Positions 56,255-64,000 of a DNA stretch of 64,000 nt are shown here, in pieces. Position 1 is the first letter of the stretch. Every line of letters starts with the position of its first letter. The position numbers and the translations under genes were made by a program. The DNA is taken from contig CM038047.1 of NCBI GenBank assembly GCA_021397845.1, positions 45,105,210 through 45,169,209 of the forward strand, in the 5' to 3' direction. The notes under the pieces were generated by a model. The model saw only the letters and a program-made list of their open reading frames with translations. It did not search any database and was not told where the DNA came from. Origin of the DNA: Areca catechu (Eukaryota > Streptophyta > Magnoliopsida > Arecales > Arecaceae).

Positions 56255-56393
56255 CGGTGCTCAAAAGGCTAAATCACTGAAGAGGACCAAGACAAATCAA
56301 TCGGAGAAATATATATATAATAAAAAAAATCGAGACAAAATGGAACACATGATACGCTTCCGAATCCAACGGCAGCAAACAAAAGTCTAAAGG

Positions 56394-56424
<31 letters not shown>

Positions 56425-57425
56425 CTCTTTGGGTCACGCTTAAATTAATAGCAGTCAAAAAAAAACTCTTTGGGTCACGCTTAAATTAATAGCAGCCGTC
56501 CATAACAACGGAACGGCTAGATTTCATCAACGGTGTTACAAAGTTGTTCGTTAGGCTTTAGCCATCGTCCCGGTCAAGTGGGTTCCATTCAATGACTTCG
56601 TGAGAGCCAACAGGAACAGGAACATGGCTGCTTACGTTATCGCCCTCCCGAGTACCGATCCGATCCCGAGCATTCCCCTCTCAGAAACGCGTTTCTGACC
56701 ATAAAGATCGCTAAAAAGGAACCTCTGACTAGAGTGGAGCCGTTTCCCACGACCTGTTTAAGACGTTTCCCACAGCTTAATTTCATGGTCCTAGAACTTC
56801 TGGACCTCAAAATGCTACCAGTTACCGTGCATCAAATCCAGTCTCAGCATCAGATTTTATTCACTTCCAGGTTCTCTGCTACAGATCTGAGCATTTCCTC
56901 AGGAGTAGCTCATAATAAATTCGAGCTCTTCCATGCCAAAATCCCTCAGTCTCATTCCATTTCCCTCATCGAACAAAAAATGCTTCAAATGGCATAAAAA
57001 TTCTCAACCCAAAATGCTAATACTCCACGTCCCATAGAATTCCTATCAGACGAATATACGTAGCAACATGCATCGAATCAGAGCTTTAGATTCAGGAAGA
57101 CCAGAAGGAAAAAAGAAAAGAAAAGAAGCGAAGCGTTTCGGTTTCGAAGTCTCGTCATCCGTTTGAACCAAAAGAAGAGAGAAAAATTGAAAAAAGAAAT
57201 AAAAAAGGGAATCGAAAGGGGAAAGAGGAAGGGAAGGGAGATGAGAGCGTACCATTTCGTTTTCGTCGGAAGAAATCCGAGGACAAAGAGATCTTGCTCT
57301 TTGGTTGGAAGACGACGAAGCGAAGAGGAGGCGGAAGAAGAAATTTCCCTCTTCTCTTTCACTCTCCCGACACCGAGCTAAATAAAACTAATTATTCGGT
57401 AGATGGTGACGGTGCAGGCCATGGG
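56255..57425. other. Intergenic region with UTR-like sequence
   Basis: A T18-A13 run is at 56394-56424. On the minus strand 57380-57250 looks like a 5' UTR (pyrimidine- and purine-rich runs, then ACGAAATG-GTACGC, which resembles a splice donor), so a gene start or its remnant on the minus strand is possible. No following coding exon could be supported down to 56255. Confidence 0.3.
56416..56497 (+). repeat. 41-bp tandem duplication
   Basis: AAAAACTCTTTGGGTCACGC with its continuation TTAAATTAATAGCAG occurs twice, offset 41 bp. Confidence 0.9.
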
Positions 57426-57436
57426 CGCATAGTTTC
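57426..57436 (+). repeat. Left 11-bp target-site duplication of the MITE
   Basis: CGCATAGTTTC, identical to 57612-57622. Confidence 0.85.
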
Positions 57437-57611
57437 GGGTTCGGGTTGTATCTTTCGCACGAACGAAGGATCACCCTCCTCCTCAAGAATCCACCGTCGA
57501 ATCACCCACCGATGCTTTGAAAGGCGTGCGGAAGGTACCGGGTGATCCAACGGTGGGTTTTCGCGAAGGAAGGTGAATCCTTCTTTCGCGCGAAAGATAC
57601 AATCCCCCTAC
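57437..57611. mobile_element. MITE with near-complete hairpin, Mutator-like by its target duplication
   Basis: The 175-bp element has terminal inverted repeats TTGTATCTTTCGCACGAACG / TTGTATCTTTCGCGCGAAAG, and the similarity continues almost to the centre near 57522 (ACCCACCG, GGTACC). It is bordered by perfect 11-bp direct repeats. Target duplications of 9-11 bp are characteristic of Mutator-like elements. The element is non-coding and would need a transposase from elsewhere. Confidence 0.82.
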
Positions 57612-57622
57612 CGCATAGTTTC
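57612..57622 (+). repeat. Right 11-bp target-site duplication of the MITE
   Basis: CGCATAGTTTC, identical to 57426-57436. Confidence 0.85.
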
Positions 57623-58174
57623 ATTTATAGTGGAAGAGACGGGAACTTCATGGGCTCCGATTGATTTAGAGCCGTTGATTTGGTGGATCTCCAAACGCGG
57701 CCGTGTCCGAAGAGTGGGCACGTGAACCGGTGGGTGGGAACTGTGGGCCAGCAGTGCGTTACTTTGGCCCGAGGTCTTTTGGATTCTGCCATCTTCGGGA
57801 ACTGAATGGCCGAAATCGCCGAGCCATTCCCCTCCTGAAAAGGTGACAGGCCTGCCCTGCACGGTGTTCTTAACATTCATCTTTTATCAAGCAGGTACGT
57901 GTAAAAATTATTAACCTGACATCTCTCAGTCTGATGTCATGCATTTGATGAACGGGCTGCATAACTTGCATGACGGCATTAATGATTTCGATCCCGTTTG
58001 ATAAATCCATGTCCACTTTTGAGCAATGATCTCTCTTTCCAATGAAAAAGGTAGATTAGTTGAACATATTTATCGTTCTATAAAAAATATATATTTATTG
58101 AAGAAGTGATATTTATCGAGTTTCCAGCATAGATATATAACGGTATCATGGAACAAATGATGTTCATGACCGTG

Positions 58175-58197
58175 TATATATATATATATATATATAA
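58175..58197. repeat. (TA)n microsatellite
   Basis: About eleven TA units. Confidence 0.9.
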
Positions 58198-58664
58198 ACC
58201 TTAAAAATATGTAGGGTCAAACTATTTTACCCATTACAAAGACATCGATATGCTCGTACAAGTTGTTGATCAGGATCATCCATTGATCATTCACCGTAGA
58301 TTGGTTGTTTAAATTTTTGGTAAGGATCATTCAATATTATAGTTTTTGTCCCAACGTTTCATGTAGTACTCTTGGTGTCCTTTGTTTGACTTTTTCCGGT
58401 TATGTTTATTTAAAGCAAATGAGGCCAAAGGTGTTGCGACAATAAATAAAGGGGCACTGGGTGGTTAGACATCTGGCTGGCTGCCTCGCTCTCTCTCCCA
58501 AAGACCTCGCTATAACACTGGGTGGTTAGACATCTCCCAAGACCTGGCTATGACACCTGGCCTCATCGGTGGTCCTTGGTCTCCGTCCAAAGTCTCCCAT
58601 TTCGCTTCTTTCACTGGCACTCATTTGGTGGTCCTCGGTATCCCTCCAAGGTCTACCATTTCAC

Positions 58665-58665
58665 T

Positions 58666-58705
<40 letters not shown>

Positions 58706-58707
58706 TT
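58665..58707. repeat. (TTTC)n microsatellite
   Basis: About ten TTTC/CTTT units in a row. Confidence 0.95.
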
Positions 58708-59038
58708 CAATGCATTGATCATGGTTAAGACAGAACAACCCGGTTACAAGCCTCTCTAAATATAATCTCCATATATGTAATTTTTAGTTGGATCAAATTT
58801 ACCATCAAGTTAGTGGACCAATCCAACCAAGAAGTAACATACACATATATTGAGCACTTTTTCTTTTCTCCAGTTTTCATGCTTATTGCCTCGTGGTTGG
58901 ACCGATCCACTAGCCGGTGGATTTAATCCAACTAGTAACCACTACCTCCAAAAATTAAAGTACAAAAGCATCCTTTTCTATGCTCTTTAGGGTGGGCTGA
59001 AGACCTCCAAAAATCTAATATTTTTGCCAATCAAGTTC

Positions 59039-59065
59039 TATATATATATATATATATATATATAT
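59039..59065. repeat. (TA)n microsatellite
   Basis: About thirteen TA units. Confidence 0.9.
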
Positions 59066-59999
59066 GCTCCTTTTTCTTTTTAAAGCACACATCCTAAAAA
59101 TTCAACCAAGAGATCCACTATAACAATTTATTGAAAAAGCAATGCTATTTTCGCAGCATATATAAAAAATGCTTGTAATTAAAATTTTGATCGATGCTTT
59201 TTTTTTTTTTTTTACTGGAATTGATGAACTTGATATCATAATGCTAAAAAACCCAAAGACTTACTGTGGCACATAATAAACATGTGCCATCGATGATAAT
59301 CATGTTCATCATTTTTGCATTTAAATTAGGTTCTGCATGCTTATCATGCCAACATGAATTTCTAATTTTAGAGGGGAAAGGGTAATGTTTCCTCACTCTT
59401 TCATAAGACCTATGAGAAGATATTTTGTAAGAGAAGCTCTAGGACAACCAATTGAGGTCATTAATGTGGGATAAATCATAAAGATTTTGCTTGGGGTTGA
59501 TGTTGCAAGGGGCGAAACTGATGTCAGAGATGGGGAAAAGCAATCCACAAGCCCTGGGCATTGAAGGAAATCATGGCAGCAAGAGAGCAGTTGGCAATTG
59601 TGAGGTTGATAGAGAGCCCAATGTGTATGGAATAGAAGTGATCAAGCAAAGAAGATGGCTGACAGGATGATGGAGAAGATGAGCTCATAGGCCTAGATGA
59701 CATGGGTGGAGAAGACAACGACCAAGGAGGAGATGCAGGTAGAGACGTGGCTAATGGTGTGGAACAGGATAGGGACAAAGTGGGAGGCCTAGAGGAAGGC
59801 CATTCCTAGGGTTCCATCAATCACTTCTTAAAATTTTAATTAATGTTTCTGTCATCGATTTGATTTTATTAACTCCATGGGTGATAGAAACCCAACTTTA
59901 GCAATAAAAATAAATTAGGATTTCCTTTTTAGCTTCTCTACCTTTATCAAAATTTCTTTCTTGGCTTCTCTCATTTTGATATTGATATCATTTAGAATT

Positions 60000-60754
60000 G
60001 TATAGTTTATTATTTGACAATTATTCTAAATGAAATATGATGTAATAGATGGAATATTAGGACTAAATCAGCCTAAAAATGTAAGCCATTGACTCTTGGA
60101 AATCAAGCAATAATAAAATTTTTCTCCTTTAAATCTCCCTCTTCTTTCTCTAAATCTCTTTATTCTTCCTTCATTTCTTTTTTAAATAGAAGTTAACCCC
60201 CTCAGTCACAATACATGGAGGCATGTATCATCTAATATCAAAGCCAGCAATCGCAAAATGTGGCTTTGATCTAATCCGAGTTTTTTCTAATTTATAGTAA
60301 AATCCATTTTTAAAAGGAAATATAGAGTAAGCTTAGCAGAAAGGGAGTTCGTTGATGCCCACACTACTAAGCTTGAGACTGAGTACAAAATGTTACCAAA
60401 GCCATCAACGATCTCAAGAACTTAATCATTTTTATGAACATGAAGATCAACTCTTAGCCATCTACTTCAATGGAAGAAGAGTCAGTATTAAGTTCTGATA
60501 CACATCAACTACTTTTTTCAACATCTACAAGAGAAAGATCGCAACTTCCCCCTAATAAGATTGCAACTATGATATAGCTACATATTACTTAATTAAAATT
60601 TTCTTACTTCGATGGTGATGATCCTATTGGATGGATTTACCAAGTAGAGTAATTTTTTAAAGACAATCAAATACTCGAAATTCAAAAGATACTACTTGCA
60701 TGTTATCACCTAATATTGGCATGATCCTAGATTTATAGGGATCTAATATAGATC
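60000..60754 (+). mobile_element. Remnant of a Ty3/gypsy retrotransposon (LTR end, PBS, gag start)
   Basis: The sequence up to 60230 (ending CATGTATCA) looks like an LTR 3' end. It is followed by TAATATCAAAGCC (60233-60245), a decayed form of the Met-tRNA primer site TGGTATCAGAGCC. Near 60590-60710 the plus strand encodes FSYFDGDDPIGWIYQVE then a stop and FFKDNQILEIQKILLACYHL, matching the gypsy gag pattern F-x-G-D-x-P-x-x-W. It ends abruptly at 60754, where a Sirevirus-type LTR begins, so it was interrupted by that insertion. Confidence 0.6.
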
Positions 60755-61037
60755 TGTAGGCCCACGTAGGCAACCCAAGAGGGGGGGTGAATTGGTTTCA
60801 TAAAACTTTGTACTATTTAAAAGATGAACTAAAGCAAGTATGTGCTAATGCATTCAGTGCTTGTGTATTTCAAATAAATATAGCGGAAATAAAAAATAAA
60901 AGCACAAGAAGAACAATCACACAACACAAAGGTTTATAGTGGTTCGGTGCCAACCAAGCAGCTACATCCACTCTCCAAGAATCTCTTGGGAATTCCACTA
61001 AGTTTGGTTTTATAACTTAGGCTCACCAACAACCTTT

Positions 61038-61235
61038 ACAACTTATTTTGTCTTCGGGCTCACAAGTCAAACTCTAGTTGGTTTCAAGGCTCACCAACAA
61101 CCACCCTTGGTTTTACGGGATAACCAAGAACCTAAACAACTTGTTTTGGCTTCGGACTCACAAGTAAAATCCTAGTTGGTTTCAAGGCTCACCAACAACC
61201 ACTTTGGTTTTCAAAGGCTTACCAAAACCTCTTTG
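61038..61235. repeat. 98-bp tandem duplication in the Sirevirus-type LTR
   Basis: ACAACTTRTTTTGKCTTCGG...GGTTTCAAGGCTCACCAACA occurs at 61038 and 61136, about 98 bp apart. Single CTCACCAACAAC phrases flank both. Confidence 0.8.
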
Positions 61236-61639
61236 GTTTTCCAAGCTCACCAAAAACCTTAAGTAAAACAAAGTAAGAGCAAGTATAAATGAATACAATA
61301 AAAGCTTTCTAAAATAAAGCAAATATCTCTTTGAAGCCCGTTGAGAGTTGATGAAGATCTTGTCTTCAAGTTGATGAAGCCTTTGATTGATGCTTGAGGA
61401 TGTGAACTTTGGATGCTCTCTTTGAAACTTGGAAGCTTAAAGGCTTGAACTACTCAACTCTTGAATCCTTGAAGAATATTCAAAAATCTCACCAAAAGAT
61501 TACTTCCCCAATTGATTTTTGATGTTTATATAGCCTCCCAATACTTAAATGACCGTTTATAACTGTTAGGAAGGAAAATATGACCGTTTGGAAGCAAGTT
61601 GGAGAAGTTCTGCAGCCCAGAAAACTAGCCATTACTGTT

Positions 61640-61880
61640 CAAGTGTCGACACTTCACCTTTAGGTGTCGACACTTCAGTTTCAAGTGTCGACACTTTATT
61701 CTCCACGTGTCGACACTTCATTTCCAAGTGTCGACACTTCAGCTCCAAGTGTCGACACTTGACTGAAAGTGCTTTCTGAAGTTTTCTGTTTGTCTCAGGC
61801 CTTGAGTCGACACTTTACTCTTCAAGTGTCGACACTTGATCCTCAGGTATCGACACTTCATTTCCAGGTGTCGACACTTG
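61640..61880. repeat. Array of ten GTCGAC-centred palindromes in the Sirevirus-type LTR
   Basis: AAGTGTCGACACTT (perfect 14-base palindrome) or close variants occur ten times, spaced about 19-22 bp, with a break of about 40 bp after the sixth. Sirevirus LTRs are known to carry clustered palindromic motifs near the promoter; these are candidates for protein-binding sites. Confidence 0.85.
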
Positions 61881-62124
61881 CCTGTGCCATTGCTGAAACA
61901 TCTTCAAATTGAAACTTTAACCTCTTCAAGTTCTTCCATATTAATTCCAAAGTCCATATACTTGATTTTCCATTAATTTAAGGATTTTTTAAACTGAAAT
62001 ACAAGCATTTCTTCATTCAACATGGATGAGTACTAAGATATGAAAAAACACACTTAAAATATAATTAGTACTCATATATACTTAAACATTTTGTTAATCA
62101 TCAAAATCAAGACCAGAGTCAACA

Positions 62125-62138
62125 ATCTCCCCCTTTTT
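62125..62138 (-). other. Polypurine tract of the Sirevirus-type element
   Basis: The minus strand reads TCAAAAAGGGGGAGAT directly before the LTR start TGTTGAC; the preceding TTTGTCATCA is the usual context. Confidence 0.8.
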
Positions 62139-63640
62139 GATGATGACAAAATTTTTAAGTATATGAATAGGGTAAGCTTAAAAAATTAACGATAGTATAA
62201 ACATGTAAGCTCAAAACAATAAGCACCAAGCTCCCCCTCAAAATATGATCCAAAAAAAAATCTTCAAAAATATTTTTCAAAATATGCAAAATTTTTAAAT
62301 TTTCAAAATTTCTTCTCTTACTAATTCTTTCCTTTAGATAAAATATTTTACATTCTTCCCCCCCTTTTGCACTTTCTTTCATTTCTCAAATGATTTTTCA
62401 TGTTTATCCAATCTTCCCTTTTCATACTTAACAATTTTCTCCCCTTTTTGACATCATGAAAAGGGTGAAAGGCAATACAAAGTCGGAATGAAGTCGGAAA
62501 GAATAGCAAGTAGGTCATCAAAATCAATGCATGAAATCAAATAATTATGATATCAATTGAATATGATACAAATTGAACATGATACCACAGAATATAAGCA
62601 CATGCAAGAAATGATTTGATGTATATTATCCATTCGCCTTACTTGTTCATGGGATAAGGTCACAGCGGCACCCCTACACGTCATAAGAGAGCCCATTGAA
62701 TGGGAAGAGAGGGTCTTTAAGCCCTACTTATCTCCTATGACCGGACAGCCATGGTGACTAACCCAATCCAAAGCGGTTACTAGGAATTCTTTTTAAAATA
62801 ATTTTGATACCAATATAATATGATACCATTTGAATGTAACTCCCCTCAAAGAATTATATTTGAAAACAAGAAGAAGGAGTATCAGAGCATATAAGCAAAG
62901 CATGATATCAACAAGATATTCAAAGTATCAAATATAATAACAAATCTTTGGATGCTCCCCCTGAATGTTATTCCCCCTTAAAAATATGCATTCATTTGAG
63001 GAATAAAACATGAAAGCTTATGAATCAAGATTTGAAAATTTTCAAGATATTCATGATTTTCAAAATACAAAGCATTTATATCACTTAAAAACTTTTAGCA
63101 TGATTTCAAATTCATTTAAGATGATTTGATATCCAGTCTAGCTACTAGAGCAAGGGTTTGTCAATATGCATACCTTCTTCTTAAAAGTAATCCTTAACTA
63201 CCAGTTCTATACTTGATTCAAATCAATTCGAACTTAAGCATAGATGCCAACAATGAAAACACATAAATCGTAACATTTCACTTGAAATAATTCAGAAACT
63301 ATATTAATCAAAATCAAGTAAAGATCTAATAATCACAAGTTTAACCATGAGAGCTTGAAATCCATCAACATCAAAATGGTCATAATCACAACAAATGATT
63401 ATTATTCTAAGCTTGATTCTAATCAATCAATTAAAATATTTTTCAAATCAATATGCATCTTTAAAGTATTTTTCATAAATACATTAGTCAAAATCAGTGA
63501 AGGTCTTACAATCATAAATTAATCATGATAGCATGAAATTCATCAACACCAAAAGTTCATAATCATAGCCAATGATGATAAGTCCAAACTTGATTCTAAT
63601 TAACTATTTAAAATAATTTTTTAAAGTAATTGATGCAATA
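62139..63640 (-). other. Sirevirus-type internal 3' region with several extra polypurine tracts
   Basis: On the minus strand further G-rich tracts appear: TTGAGGGGGAGCTTGG (near 62240-62226), AAAAGGGGGGGAAG (near 62370), TGTCAAAAAGGGGAGAA (near 62450), and TTAAGGGGGAA with CAGGGGGAGCATCC (62990-62950). Multiplied polypurine tracts are a known mark of Sireviruses. No RT, integrase or RNase H motif could be seen here, so the pol genes are missing or lie beyond the window. Confidence 0.6.
63303..63640. repeat. Degenerate tandem duplication of about 180 bp
   Basis: ATTAATCAAAATCAAGTAAA (63304) and ATTAGTCAAAATCAGTGAAG (63484) begin two colinear copies that share the order CATGAKAGCWTGAAATYCAT, TCATAATCA and AGCTTGATTCTAATCAA. 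Confidence 0.7.
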
Positions 63641-63759
63641 AAAATTAATCTACATTTTTAATTATGGAAGGAGATGTTTAGAATTTACCAATATACAAAT
63701 TCCTTCCTTTTACCATTTAGTTCAAAATGTAGCTTGTCCACTTCTTTAAATTATCTTGT

Positions 63760-63925
63760 ACACCTCTTTTCAAGAACTTCCTTTCTTTCTTCATGTTGGG
63801 TTGCAAGACAATCCTGCAAAACAAATTAGTGGACATTTTTGGTACCCAACTTTCTTGGATCCTTTATGATTAGTAATTATGGTTCATTTTGGAACCCAAA
63901 CTTTTCTTGATCTAGAAGGATAAGC
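63760..63925 (-). pseudogene. Possible Sirevirus gag/protease linker fragment
   Basis: The minus strand encodes RKVWVPK, a stop, then THKGSKKVGYQK-like codons in one frame (and RIQESWVPKMSTNLFCRIVL in the next). Repeated K-x-WVPK motifs are typical of the Sirevirus linker between gag and protease. The stop and frame ambiguity show decay. If correct, polypurine tracts follow gag directly, and pol was deleted. Confidence 0.35.
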
Positions 63926-64000
63926 ATTAAAACCATATTTAGAAGATAAATTGAAAGAAGTAGGAATAGAGAAATTTTTCAAAAGTTTTGCTTCTTTTCC

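Larger units (their letters stand above)
57623..59999. other. Intergenic region with microsatellites
   Basis: No gene supported. 58440-58660 has local duplications (GGGTGGTTAGACATCT twice, CATTTCRCTTCTTTC twice). A minus-strand frame of 84 codons at 59778-59524 has no recognised homology. Confidence 0.4.
60755..62124 (-). repeat. Sirevirus-type (Ty1/copia) LTR, minus strand
   Basis: Read on the minus strand it starts TGTTGACTCTGGTC right after the polypurine tract AAAAAGGGGGAGAT and ends CGTGGGCCTACA (plus-strand TGTAGGCCCACG at 60755). The segment near its end, plus-strand AGAGGGGGGGTGAATTGG followed by TATAGTGGTTCGG, is widespread in plant LTRs of this group. The length is 1370 bp. The element's internal part lies at higher coordinates and runs out of the window, so this is its 3' LTR. 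Confidence 0.75.

Noticed and set aside
57046..57380. Minus-strand frames of 69 and 94 codons as proteins
   Set aside because: Low-complexity (Phe/Leu/Ser) translation of pyrimidine-rich UTR-like sequence; not convincing as protein.
59524..59778. Minus-strand 84-codon frame as a gene
   Set aside because: Ser/Pro-rich start and no recognised domain, no partner exons, isolated in repeat-rich sequence.
61588..61779. Plus-strand frame rich in Val-Asp-Thr
   Set aside because: Translation of the GTCGACACT palindrome array.
61640..61880. CRISPR-like array
   Set aside because: Palindromic units at regular spacing, but the spacers are short and similar and the context is a plant LTR; CRISPR is not expected in a nuclear plant genome.
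1..64000. tRNA, rRNA or other structured RNA genes
   Set aside because: No cloverleaf, rRNA core sequence or snoRNA/miRNA hairpin could be supported by eye; the only long hairpins are the foldback element and the MITE.

Overview
This window looks like nuclear DNA of a flowering plant, probably a monocot and possibly a palm (the species is a guess). It is gene-poor and packed with nested, mostly decayed retroelements. Only one host gene can be supported: a ten-exon-scale, minus-strand gene of the WVD2-like/TPX2-related microtubule-protein type (coding exons from 49687 down to 43414). No rRNA, tRNA, bacterial operon or CRISPR array was recognised.

Layout, left to right. 1-5906: minus-strand Ty3/gypsy Tat-lineage element A, cut by the window edge, with seven copies of a 54-bp repeat in its presumed LTR. 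6434-17782: plus-strand Tat-lineage element B, with two diverged LTRs, gag-pol full of stops, a 57-bp tandem repeat after integrase and an antisense reading region before the 3' LTR. 17783-19080: AT-rich spacer ending in a minus-strand primer-binding-site relic. 19081-27973: a young chromodomain-bearing Ty3/gypsy element C (about 99 percent identical LTRs, initiator-Met PBS, PPT, near-perfect target duplication). Its long gag-pol frame is broken once, at a 16-bp tandem duplication. 29586-35404: a decayed minus-strand endogenous pararetrovirus with movement protein, coat, zinc finger, protease, RT and RNase H in order. 36003-42271: a degenerate plus-strand Ty1/copia element D with short LTRs.

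43414-51800 holds the host gene. Its upstream exon/promoter region is tandemly duplicated (two copies of about 370 bp, 51015-51749). 53850-56254 is a very large non-coding palindrome: AT-rich outer arms of about 480 bp and a GC-rich minisatellite core whose units change orientation at the centre. 57437-57611 is a foldback MITE flanked by an 11-bp direct repeat, as expected for a Mutator-like element. 60000-60754 is a gypsy LTR/PBS/gag remnant. It is abutted by a minus-strand Sirevirus-type LTR (60755-62124) carrying ten copies of a GTCGAC-centred palindrome. Beyond that LTR lie several polypurine tracts, and no pol is visible before the window ends.

Most retroelement coding regions carry many stops of the CAG/CAA-to-TAG/TAA and TGG-to-TAG/TGA kind, consistent with C-to-T decay of methylated DNA. 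The genes do not form a pathway. The story is one host gene in a sea of transposons, with several unusual tandem and inverted repeat structures.
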